Below, piece by piece: positions 47,918 through 58,284 of a stretch of 64,000 nucleotides of DNA. This DNA is from Streblospio benedicti (taxonomy: Eukaryota > Annelida > Polychaeta > Spionida > Spionidae): positions 1,792,119-1,856,118 of the forward strand of contig CM032659.1 in NCBI GenBank assembly GCA_019095985.1, read 5' to 3'. Each line of letters opens with the position of its first letter. Position 1 is the stretch's first letter. Under the pieces are notes generated by a model. It saw only the letters and a list, made by a program, of their open reading frames with translations. It was not told the DNA's origin and made no database searches. The position numbers and the translations under genes are program-made.

Positions 47918-48060
47918 GTGGTCTCTATATAGAGGTGGTCTCTTTATAGAGGTGGTCTCTTTATAGAGGTGGTCTCTATATAGAGGTGGTCTCTTTATAG
48001 AGGTGGTCTCTTTATAGAGGTGGTCTCTTTATAGAGGTGGTCTCTTTGCAGAGGCGGTCT
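47918..48060. repeat. Minisatellite, 17-bp unit GTGGTCTCTTTATAGAG
   Basis: About 8.5 copies, with T/A variants (CTATATAGAG) and a degraded last unit. The unit resembles the GACCACCTCTATA interior of the pogo-like MITE at 18938. Confidence 0.9.
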
Positions 48061-50496
48061 GACTTTTTGCTGCATCTCTCACTACGTGTAACAATGAGGC
48101 CAATGACCTGGTGAGAATGTAAATCACTAGAGCAAAATAATAGGGAATTGTGACTGTGAATAATCACGTTTTTATTTCACATTGTTTTGCAACATCATGC
48201 ACAGTTGAAATCAACAGTTCATTACGTTTTATCAGAATAACTATGCCACATTATTTATGCAAGCAAACTGTTCCATTCAGTCCGTCATTCCGTGCAGTTT
48301 TTGCTAGTGTACTAAAAAGTGTGGTGTTTCCTCTAAATCCAGCTGAGGCCGGTTTTACATCCTGGTTCATGTCACAAAAACAGACGACATACAGATGTGC
48401 TTCTTTTTTATCAGGCCCTCGGGGATCTATTATTCCATCCTCACATATAGTGTCATGATCACGGATATTTTTATTCACCAGTAGAAGATACGCACTAAGC
48501 GGGTCATAACTTAACAAATACATACATGTTATGGGATAATAAAGTTTATTTCACATGATAGAAACGTGCACATACATATGAAATAAAATATTGAGTCATG
48601 CATTAAACAAATATGCATAAAAGATTAAACTTGAGTTGTAATAAAAGAAAACAGAATTCACTAGTGTAGAAATCAATAAGTTGTATGAATTAAAACATCT
48701 AGCTCGAAATTGATAGTAAGTTTTCCTCAGAATTACATTGAAGCTATCAATATTATTGTGCACATAAATTTCACTAGTGCTTTGACCACCTTTCATATTA
48801 AACAATTTCCTATAGCAAGCTTTTGAATCACACAAATAGAACACCCGGCATGACTCGCTGCTGCTAGCAAACCTCGGGCATTATGCGCGGGTTCACTTGT
48901 CGAATGGTGACATGTTCATGATATGTACTGCATTAGGCCACACTTATATAGGTGCAATTCAACTACAAAAATATTCTTTTCATAAAACCACAATAGTGCA
49001 TCAATTCTATCTCTCTTTTATCATAAACTAGTGCATTTAATAATTTCTCTCAGTGCATCACATATATTCAAAAATCTAGTACTTTAGCTTTACTAGTGCA
49101 GAAACTAAAAATCAATATCAGACTTGTAAGCTCAAGTTTTATAAACTTTTATGCTGAGAAAGGTTTGTATTTTTTATTTCACTATTTTATGATTTCTTAT
49201 TTCATTTTACTATTTATGGTTTCTCATTCAAATCATTAAAAAGAACTCAATTTATTTACAGTGTCATTACCGTCTAGCCATATTGCTAACATGAGAGTCT
49301 TTTTTAAGAATTGAAATTTTATATCTACTATTGTAGTTTTGTAATTTATTTTCAGTCTCTTTAAGGACTTTCAACTTCGAGTTTATAGACTTTCTGGTCT
49401 TTGGAAAGTTTATAGACTTTTATGGTCTGGTTTGAGCAGTTTAAACTCTTATCAGGTGTAAGCAGTTTAGACTCTTATTAGGAGTGTTGTATTTTACTTC
49501 CGTAGAAGGAGTTATTATTTGTCTCTTACCAAGGTAAAACTCGACAAGCACTAGACAAGAACCGAAGCTTCTCATGTCATCACTACTACTTATTGGACCG
49601 TGATGTAAGAAAAAGGAGTGTTATAGTGTGCATTTTCAAATAATAAACACTTTCCTACAAGTTAAAAATACTCTATGAACAACATATCATATATCATTAG
49701 AAAGGTTAAAACATTTCTTAATTTATGGTAACATCAAAGTATCTGTTATTTTTATCATGTTTGTGAAATTTGTACTTTTATTCAATAATTTAATGAAAAT
49801 TCAACAGCTGTCAATCATTTTGTCTGGGCAATACCCTGGACGAGGGCTGTGCACCTCTGACGTCACGCATCAGTGCACAGTCCGTCTGCTATTCTTTTAT
49901 TCAATAAAACAACATTATTTGTTACTAACAGTTTTGAAATAAAATCTATATATGCTTATATCACCTTGGGTTACGTAAGTCATCGAATAATATTATATGT
50001 AACTACCACCATTAGCAATTATTTAGCTTTATAACACCCAAAACGCACGGAACTTCTGGAAGATCGATTGACATAAACCCGAGCTCGCATCTTAAAATGG
50101 AAGAAACTTTTGCTAAAACCGTGAAACCTCTGTATTATGAATCGCCAAATGATCCCTGATATATATTTGACATTTTAAAAATAAAAGTATACCTTGGGAT
50201 CCATTTTACCAGAGATATTTAAACTATTATTACGTTTCTCGGGCTTGTACTTTCCGACATAAGCAGAAGACACTTTCTGAGCTTCACTGCGCATGCGGCG
50301 GTCGTAGTACTTTCGGAATCGGCTTTTGGCAAGATTTCGGATCAATTTTAGTTTTAAAAATGGTATTTTCTTGCCCCCAGGGTGGTGTCAATATTTATTC
50401 ATATCATCTAGTAAGTTATTACATATATATATATACATTTTATTATGTTGTTTTTATACCGGGCGTATACGTGTAGTTTCCGCTCGAGTTGTCAAA
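48061..50496. other. Intergenic, nothing firm
   Basis: Mostly AT-rich without a recognisable gene; short frames on both strands near 48150-48520 have no domain I know. A CGCATGCG core (50289-50296), as in NRF1 sites, lies in a short CpG-rich patch next to the gap. Confidence 0.35.
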
Positions 50497-50596
50497 NNNN
50501 NNNNNNNNNNNNNNNNNNNNNNNNNNNNNNNNNNNNNNNNNNNNNNNNNNNNNNNNNNNNNNNNNNNNNNNNNNNNNNNNNNNNNNNNNNNNNNNN
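50497..50596. other. Assembly gap (100 N)
   Basis: Exactly 100 N, the usual placeholder for a gap of unknown size. Frames that run through it are meaningless. Confidence 0.98.
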
Positions 50597-51464
50597 AGAC
50601 ATGATCAAGTATTGTGTATTTCTACTGCTGTTGCTTTAGAAAATATTTTAGGTTTTAAACCAAGAAATAAGGTACAAGTGTTAAAATGTTTTAGGCATTT
50701 TTAATATATAGATCACCAGCATATGCCAAAAACAATTACCTGTTTATAGTATGAAGTTGAAATGTTCAACATGAAAATATCAAAACCTCTTGTTATTTCT
50801 GGAAATAACATATATGAAATTAAATCTGTCACCCAGAAAGTATCTAATGCAAAGATTCATGAAAATTGCATCCTTTGCGCCAATTTTGTGCATAAATTTT
50901 TGAAATTTTTATGTACAAAATTAGTGACCCCCACTCAATTTCCATGTACAAAGTTGGCGCCCGCCCCTTTATTTTCCGCCTCCTCATAAAATAATGAACC
51001 GTGTTATGAGGCTGTTTATTTACATACAGACAGGAGCAAAGCTAGAAAACTCCCTCCGGACCGGGGAGATTTAATTCATTGTTATAACTGTGGATGCACT
51101 ATGGTATCATAGCACAAATTTGATACCCTGTTACATTTACTATTAGGGTTAACTCCAGGAGTCAACCTGTCCTATGTATTATGTAATATTCAGAGATCAA
51201 CACAGAGGTTACTTACCTACTTCCCTACTAACGCCTGGTCTCACTATCAGGGACCTCAAGACAAACAGCACAAAACTAGCATTCTAACCGAGAAAAAATT
51301 TTCATTGAAAGGAAATTAAAGATTCTCCACTAACAGACACACTAACTGTGAATAGATACATTATTCATTACTACACAAGTAAGTTTCATAAATAAGCTTT
51401 TTTTTCATAAAAAAGGTTTGGATTTTTTTTCATAAGTAGAAATATAAAAGAACATTGATTATGG
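50597..51464. repeat. Duplicated block E, right copy
   Basis: Matches 33836-34190 and 35025-35238. A different middle part includes one segment inverted relative to the left copy. The match stops at AACATTGATTATGG, exactly where the copia-type LTR starts. Confidence 0.75.
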
Positions 51465-51626
51465 TGTTAATATTATTCATATTGTGCGACAAATATGTTA
51501 GCTGCTGGTTTTCTTGTTATGCATCGAATCGTTTTCATGTTACTGTTCTGAAATAAATCTTTGACAGAGACCACGCGTTTTTAACTCTACAATTCACGGC
51601 TTATATTTAACAGGTTATGGGCCCAG
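51465..51626 (+). mobile_element. Ty1/copia-type 5' LTR and primer-binding site (fossil)
   Basis: A 148-bp stretch begins TGTTA and ends TAACA (51612), contains AATAAA, and is followed directly by GGTTATGGGCCCAG. That is the binding site for the initiator-Met tRNA fragment used by copia elements. The left junction coincides with the end of homology to the empty paralog at 35238. No second LTR was found in the window. Confidence 0.75.
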
Positions 51627-52600
51627 GATGCCGAGTTTAAATGATTAAGTTAGTTGACAGTGTATGCTGGAGTGTTTGTGTTGAACAATTTGTGGTCGGG
51701 AGTGTTAGTGATAGCGCTGTGTAATTGCTATACTATTATTCAAAGACATCTGTCAAATTTCAAAGATGGCGGCAGGAATGGACGTTGGGCGTTGGTCAAT
51801 AGATAAATTGGAAACAAATAATTTGTCGACATGGAAGTTCCAAATCAAGCTGATTGTAAAGAGATGGCCTATTTAAAGTAGAGCATGTTATGTTTTCACG
51901 TAGATTGTTATGTCAGAAGTTATCAGGTTTGTGATGCGCATCGCTCTAATCAGAGAAATCAGAATTTCTGTCGGCAAATATACTAATTATAGAACAAGCA
52001 TGTTTAAAACATTGATTAGCTTTTAATAAACTGCCAATGTGAATCGTGGCAGGGTAATAGTCTTGATATTACCAGTTTAACTAGGAACCTAATGTGGTCA
52101 GATATTGCTGACAAAGGCTTGTGAAATTAGTATATGTACAGCTGCTGGTTTGCTCTATGGTATTCCTTCCATCCTTATGTCTAGAGGTATTCGAATTGGA
52201 GATGTTCTAAATTGATGTCTATATGTGAATTGTTGTATTTTGACATTTTGCATGGAATAAAAGATACAAATGCAGTAAAGTTTCATTAATCACAAGGACT
52301 CCGGCTTCTCCCTCCTCTGAGCCTTAATCAGAGGAGGGTGGCGCCTAACAGCACACCTTTACAAGAACCCAATCACAGCTGTAAAGAAAGTACTATAAGA
52401 AAGCCAATCCTTTACAAGATGTTGCTCTCCAAAGATTTGTGGAAGCATGTTACTGGTACAATGCCTGTTGGTGCTAACGATGCCGCTATAGCAGAGTGGA
52501 ATGGTCAAAAAGCTGTATCGGGTCTTGACCCGATATGGATTTCCATATCGGGTCCCTGTATCGGGTTCCTAGCCAATCCGATAACCCAATGAATATATAG
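51627..52600 (+). mobile_element. Ty1/copia gag relic (fossil, broken)
   Basis: Downstream of the LTR two separate stretches resemble parts of copia-type Gag: one near 51766-51877 (LSTWKFQIKLIVK type) and one near 52410-52530 (DLWKHVTG type). No protease, integrase or reverse transcriptase was seen. The element is clearly broken, with several interruptions and most of its body missing, so it is an old, dead copy. Confidence 0.6.
52516..52567. repeat. Overlapping perfect palindromes built on TATCGGGTC
   Basis: TATCGGGTC...GACCCGATA (52516-52535, 9-bp arms, 2-nt loop) overlaps GACCCGATATGG...CCATATCGGGTC (52527-52554, 12-bp arms, 4-nt loop). A further TATCGGGTT follows at 52559. The two hairpins share an arm and exclude each other. 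Confidence 0.85.
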
Positions 52601-53370
52601 TCATTGGTTGATAAATATTTATATAGGAGAAAAAAAACAGTACTGTATAGCATGTGATTAAACAATCTTTATGCACAGCAATTAAAATGTGACAATGTCT
52701 CATACTGAATTTGAACAAGCTTCGTTCATAATATGTATATATAAGCATATGCTTTAAGGCCCAAAACCTTCGTGTTATGTCTGATTCATGTGCAGAAAAT
52801 TTAATGTCACACCAACAAAAAAAAACAAAAAAACTGTCAGAATGGGTAGTGGGCTACTGGTAGAACAGTGGCTGGTGATCTCAGGCGACGGTGTGGGAGT
52901 GACAAGACAGTGTGGATGCTGTAGACCTGAGCTATGCAAGCAATATTTGTTGTTAACTAGTAGGTGAGGATCGGGGTATGGGAGGTATTTACTTCAGAGA
53001 CTTAAGCGCATTATGGATTTTTCGTCATAGTCTCCAGTGCCATCAGAGTTTGAGCGTCTTGTGGTATGAATGAGAAGTCATTCGTTAGACTATGATCCCT
53101 GAAAAACATTTACAAACCATGAATATTGTTTCCCCAGCCTTATAGAGATACACCTTTCTGCAACAGAATATGCGTAGATCTGAGCACCCGTGCACCCATC
53201 CAGGTTTGACACCAATGGAAAGAGCTCATTGGGAGCTACAAGTTGACTACAAATTTCAAGGTTATGATGTTGACCAACTAGGGAAAAAATGACTTATCCT
53301 TTCCACGTGAATGATGGCACACAGGGTGAGCCAAGACACAAACACAGGATTCAGATGCGATATTGATTAC
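52601..53370. other. Intergenic, nothing firm
   Basis: No gene seen. TATTTACTTCAGAGACTTAAG at about 52986 recurs at 55946, marking a small shared segment. Confidence 0.4.
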
Positions 53371-55395
53371 TTCATTTTGATTTCCGATGCCTGAACATGC
53401 ATCATTGTCTACTAAAACTTTTATCCAGAGCTGTCATCACCACATTCTAAACATTATTCGTAGTCTTTCAAACCAATATCTTCATAAAACTCACATTTAA
53501 CGTTCTAATATGCATGTTACGTGTACAGAATCGCAGCTGCCTTGCTCCAATTTTAGAATGTGTCATGCAAAACAATTTTTTCATAAACAGCAAAGTTATC
53601 AACTTATTTGACATCAAATGGTGAAAGTAAAACTAATTGAAGCAAAAATATCATACAAATCCACCCAATTACACACGCCATTTTGTTGATATTACTCAGA
53701 CTTTTGCTCTGATTATTTTGTTAAGAATTCCTGCAGTCCCCATTTCAAATGTGTATGGAGAAGAATTTTATCAGAACAGAATCGCAGCTGCCTTGCTCAA
53801 ATTTTAGAATGTGTCATGCAAAACAATGTTTTCGTAAACAGCAAGGTTATGCATAGAGAAGAATTTTATCAGAAAGGGGAGTATATGCTGAAACTTCAAA
53901 CAGGACTGTGAAGTGTTGATGGTTAGTTAAGCTCTCATCACTTTAGGAGCACAGATGACTAATTCTCCATGCAAGACATTGGGTAACATTTTTTTTTTCA
54001 CACACCACACCATTAACAAAATTTGACAAATAAGGGGACCGTAACTATATAAATCGTTTGACGGTAGCGACGATAGGTCTAGATGGAACCCGATACATAA
54101 AAAAACTCACTTATGTGTTATTTTATTAAAATTCCGACGATGGAGCTAAAAATTGCCATTTTTATTCAAATATCGGCCGAATCCTGTCACAGACCTGCCA
54201 TTTTTATGTTTTTTTGTACGATCGCCGTATGCAATCACATGACCGTCTATTGTACCTTAACATTTCGATGTAAATTTTGTGGAAGTGAAGCACGGTTTTC
54301 ATAATATTAACGCATCATTTGTAAGAATATATATCTGCACAAGAAACACGTGATTTACACTGCGAAATTCAAGCTCAAAATACTCTAATTTCGACAAAAA
54401 TTGACGTCATTAGGAAAAAGCCACTTAATATTCATTACATTTCCTCTGCATTGATAACGGCTAATGAAGCCGCTACTCTTGATCGCATCGTGCTGTGATC
54501 GGTGTAGAGATATGACGGCGTGTGATAAAGGCTAATTTTTCTAATGAAAAAGGCGCCATGGTTAAGTTGGTTGAAGGTAAGATATTTGTTGAAACGAATG
54601 GATTATCATCGTCACAGTAACATATCCATCACAAGTTCACGTGTCGAATCAATTATAAACCGATTATGAAGTCATGGACGAAAGGATATTTCTCAAATAC
54701 CATGCATTGTTTTATACTTTAGTCTTTCTAAAGTGTATCTCGAACCTGTCATTTTTAATCGAGGCCGGCAACAGACACATGTTTGGAAGATATTCTAAAC
54801 AAATATATCCATATTTCTATTACTGGGTCATAAAAATAAGAAACTCTGCGATTCAAAAGCTGGCAATTTATGTAAAAATTATAAAAATGGAGGCCCCAGA
54901 TAAGTTATTATCTGGACGTTAAAAAATGCCACTGTTCGCTAATGTTTATATTACGGTTTACGTTTTGCGTATGCCGGTATGAATGGGTTAAAACCCTGAC
55001 TGTATGATAAAAAACTTTTTTTGAAATATTAAATCTAAAGAATTCATGGTATGATGTGTATTTTTTTTTATCAAACCCGACCGTATGACAAAAAAATTGG
55101 CTACGTTTTTTTTTCTTCTGGTGCCTACTGGTCTGATTGATAGTACCATTTTTATTTTTTCCGACCGCATGGGGGTTTTTTTTTCGCTCAAAATTTCTCG
55201 TCAAACGATTTATATAGTTATGGTCCCCTAAGCATCTTGTCTCCTTTACTAAGTTGTTTATCTCAGTTTCAGTCAAATGTTGCTGTGATCAATAAAACTG
55301 TGTAGTTACAAATTTTAAAACTTTCTTGCCTGTCATATTAAATGACTCGAAAATGAGTCTATTTTTTTCAAATGTTAGTTTGATTGATTTATTGT
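53371..55395. repeat. Duplicated block B, copy 3 (split by a transposon)
   Basis: 53371-54033 and 55229-55395 match the ends of block B around 3705-4410. Near 53774-53860 part of the block is repeated internally. The Harbinger-like element lies between the two parts. Confidence 0.75.
54034..55228. mobile_element. Harbinger-like non-autonomous DNA transposon, 1195 bp, TAA duplication
   Basis: The terminal inverted repeats are about 30 bp with one mismatch, beginning GGGGACC(G/A)TAACTATATA. They are flanked by TAA on both sides (54031-54033 and 55229-55231). The uninterrupted site ACAAATAAGCATCTTG is present at 4253, 38016 and 56505. A 3-bp TWA duplication with GGG-ends is typical of PIF/Harbinger. 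Open frames inside (for example 54674-54922) have no transposase motif. Confidence 0.85.
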
Positions 55396-55838
55396 GCATA
55401 AAGATGTAACAATATGACTCCTAAATCTTAAAAAAATCAAATTACAGGTCATTTTATACATTTATATAAATTTTCAGTTTGAAATATGCATTGTAATAAT
55501 TCTAATTGAACTCATGAAATTGTCAAACCAGGAAACATCGATGATATTTTTCTTCCTCAAAATTCTTTTCCTTCAAAAAGTACAAGATAGCAATAGTAAC
55601 ATGTTATTGAGGTCCTATTCTTTTTGGTCTCAAAAAGTCAATATGGCCACTTTTATTCCACACACAATGTGTTAGATTTGTACTTGAAGAGTGCATTGTG
55701 TATTAGTTTGGCTGCATGGGGCATTATGGGGGCTTTGTTATGTTTCTCAATATGTATTTCTAGTATGCATTTTAGTATGCAGCCTCAATTTCAAACAGAC
55801 AAAGAGATCTTTGTCTGACATAGTCAGGTGACCTCCCT

Positions 55839-55935
55839 TATAAAGTCACAAGACAAACACTTCTTCAGTCTAGTTTAGGCAGTTGAAGTGCATGTATCAA
55901 ACCTAAGTATAGAACAAAGAAAGAAGAGTCAAAGG
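55839..55935 (+). promoter_or_regulatory. Promoter and truncated leader cassette (F-box gene 4, distal)
   Basis: TATAAA at 55839, initiator A at 55867. The leader follows for about 65 nt and is then cut off by other sequence (GGGTATAGGAATATTTACTT), so its splice donor is lost. Confidence 0.55.
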
Positions 55936-55964
55936 GTATAGGAATATTTACTTCAGAGACTTAA

Positions 55965-56665
55965 GGTCTACTAAAACTTTTATCCAGAGCTGTCATCACC
56001 ACATTCTAAACATTATTCGTAGTCTTTCAAACCAATATCTTCATAAAACTCACATTTAACGTTCTAATATGCATGTTACGTGTACAGAATCACAGCTGCC
56101 TTGCTCCAATTTTAGAATGTGTCATGCAAAACAATTTTTTCATAAACAGCAAAAGTTTATCAACTTATTTGACATCAAATGGTGAAAGTAAAACTAATTG
56201 AAGCAAAAAATATCATCAAATCCATCCAATTACACACATCCATTACTCAGACATTTTGTCTGATTATTTTGGTAAGACTTTTGCTCCCCATTATTTTGGT
56301 AAGAATTTTGCAGTCCCCATTTTAAATGTGTATGGAGAAGAATTTTATCAGAAAGGGAGTATATGCTGAAACTTCAAACAGGACTGTGAAGTGTTGATGG
56401 TTAGTTAAGCTCTCATCACTTTAGGAGCACAGATGACTAATTCTCCATGCAAGACATTGGGTAACATTTTTCTTTTTCACACACCACACCATTAACAAAA
56501 TTTGACAAATAAGCATCTTGTCTCCTTTACTAAGTTGTTTATCTCAGTTTTAGTCAAATGTTGCTGTGATCAATAAAACTGTGTAGTTACAAATTTTAAA
56601 ACTTTCTTGCCTGTCATATTAAATGACTCGAAAATGAGTCTATTTTTTTCAAATGTTAGTTTGAT
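55965..56665. repeat. Duplicated block B, copy 4
   Basis: Second nearby copy of the 53371-55395 block, without the Harbinger-like insertion. It leads directly into the next promoter cassette. Confidence 0.75.
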
Positions 56666-57090
56666 TGATTTAATGTGCATAAAGATGTAACAATATGACT
56701 CCTATTTTATATATTTATATAAATTTTCAGTTTGAAATAAGCATTGTAATAATTCTCATTGAACTCATGAAATTGTCAAACCAGGAAACATCGATGATAT
56801 TTTTTTTTTCAAAATTCTTTTTCATCAAAAAGTACAAGATAACAATATTAACAAGTTATTGAGGTCCTATTCTTTTTGGACTAAAAAAGTCAATATGGTC
56901 ACTTTTATTCCACACACAATGTGTTAGATTTGTACTTGAAGAGTGCATTGTGTATCAGTTTGGCTGCATGGGGCATTATGGGGGCTTTGTTATGTTTCTC
57001 AATATGTATTTTTAGTATGTATGTTAGTATGCAGCCTCAGTTTCAAACAGACAAAGAGATCTTTGTCTGACATAGTCAGGTGACCTCCCT

Positions 57091-57226
57091 TATAAAGTCA
57101 CAAGACAAACACTTCTTCAGTCTAGTTTAGGCAGTTGAAGTGCATGTATCAAACTCAGTATAGAACAAAGAAGAGTCAAAGAAGGAATAATTTTGTCTGT
57201 TTTCCACCAAAGCTGCCACACAATTT
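57091..57226 (+). promoter_or_regulatory. Proximal promoter and leader exon of F-box gene 4
   Basis: TATAAA at 57091-57096, initiator A at 57119, leader 57119-57226, donor GTAAGTG at 57227. The acceptor at 58718 gives an intron of 1492 bp, enlarged by a transposon. An upstream ATG at 57144 stays open to the donor. Confidence 0.65.
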
Positions 57227-57257
57227 GTAAGTGTTTTGAACATTATATTTTATACTA

Positions 57258-58128
57258 GGCAGTGGCTATTGGTCCAGCGCACCGGTGTCTGTGTGGGTTA
57301 CTGTTTATTAAAATAGTTTAGTTAATGTTTTAGTTACCAAGTAAAAACACACACAAGAGCGATTTGGGGGTGAAGGTTTTATTTAGTTACAAAGCTTTTT
57401 ACAATAATATAATTGAATGCAAACAAGTTATACATGTATACTAAATATATGTCAAGATGATTATGCAAGTAGATCTAGCACATGTAATTATGCCAAACAT
57501 GATGGGCATATCCAATATCTTGTTTTTGGGTTCCTTTTTTAAACCCACACACCGTCTATCGTACCACTCTAAACAGTGGTCGCAGTTTATGACATATTGT
57601 CCATCAACAACCACTTTATTACCAACTATTTTGAAGCTAAGTTAGCACTATGCATGTTCTTGCGTACTCACTTCTTGGTTAGTGCTTCAAGTGATTCAAA
57701 GTAATTATCAAAGGCTATATGCCGCAAACACTAAGTGTTTCTGCTTAGTTTTATTAAAAGATAAATCACATAATATCTACTTTTCTTGTAAGGACGTGTA
57801 TATTGGTAAAATAAATCAAATATATACATGTTAACATGAAATATGTTATTAGGACCTGTATACGTTATTTGAATTCAATTATGTTATTGTACTGTAGTCA
57901 TATGTGTGTTATATCTCAGATTAGTTAGTTAGATCTAGTTAGTTAGTTAGATATAGTTAGATTACATTACTTAACCTTATGGCTAAAATATTGCGTATGG
58001 GTTTATTTTTCACATGTGAGGTCATGTCTAAACTAATTTGATTACACAGTAACCTAGACGGACAAAAAGGCTACAAATTTATAGACTACTGGTTATTTTT
58101 CCGGCGCGCCGGACCAATAGCCACTGTG
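57258..58128. mobile_element. 871-bp non-autonomous DNA transposon in the intron of F-box gene 4
   Basis: The inverted repeats (CAGTGGCTATTGGTCC(A/G)GCGC...) run about 26 bp with two mismatches. The 9-bp duplication TTTATACTA lies at 57249-57257 and 58129-58137; the empty site is seen at 6659 and in near-identical form at 38810. A 9-bp duplication suggests a Mutator-like or Merlin-like family; I cannot decide. It carries a (TTAG)n tract at 57921-57965. No transposase is seen. A second left end occurs at about 63875. Confidence 0.8.
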
Positions 58129-58284
58129 TTTATACTATTGGGGTGGATATCTTAAATTATACTTTAAATCATGAATGATCGAACCCAGGATGAACCGAAT
58201 ACATGTATTCTTTCAATAAATTATTTTTTGTTATCAATGTAAGCTTTTTTGAGAGGAAATACCATGCAGCTTATTTGATGTTGA

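Noticed and set aside
48150-48523. Overlapping frames of about 100 and 90 codons
   Set aside because: No domain recognised, no promoter or paralog to support either strand.
50326-50704. Frames running through the N run
   Set aside because: They cross an assembly gap, so the reading is meaningless.
54674-55276. Frames inside the Harbinger-like element as a transposase
   Set aside because: No DDE or Myb-like motif; frames are short and lysine/phenylalanine-rich from AT-rich sequence.
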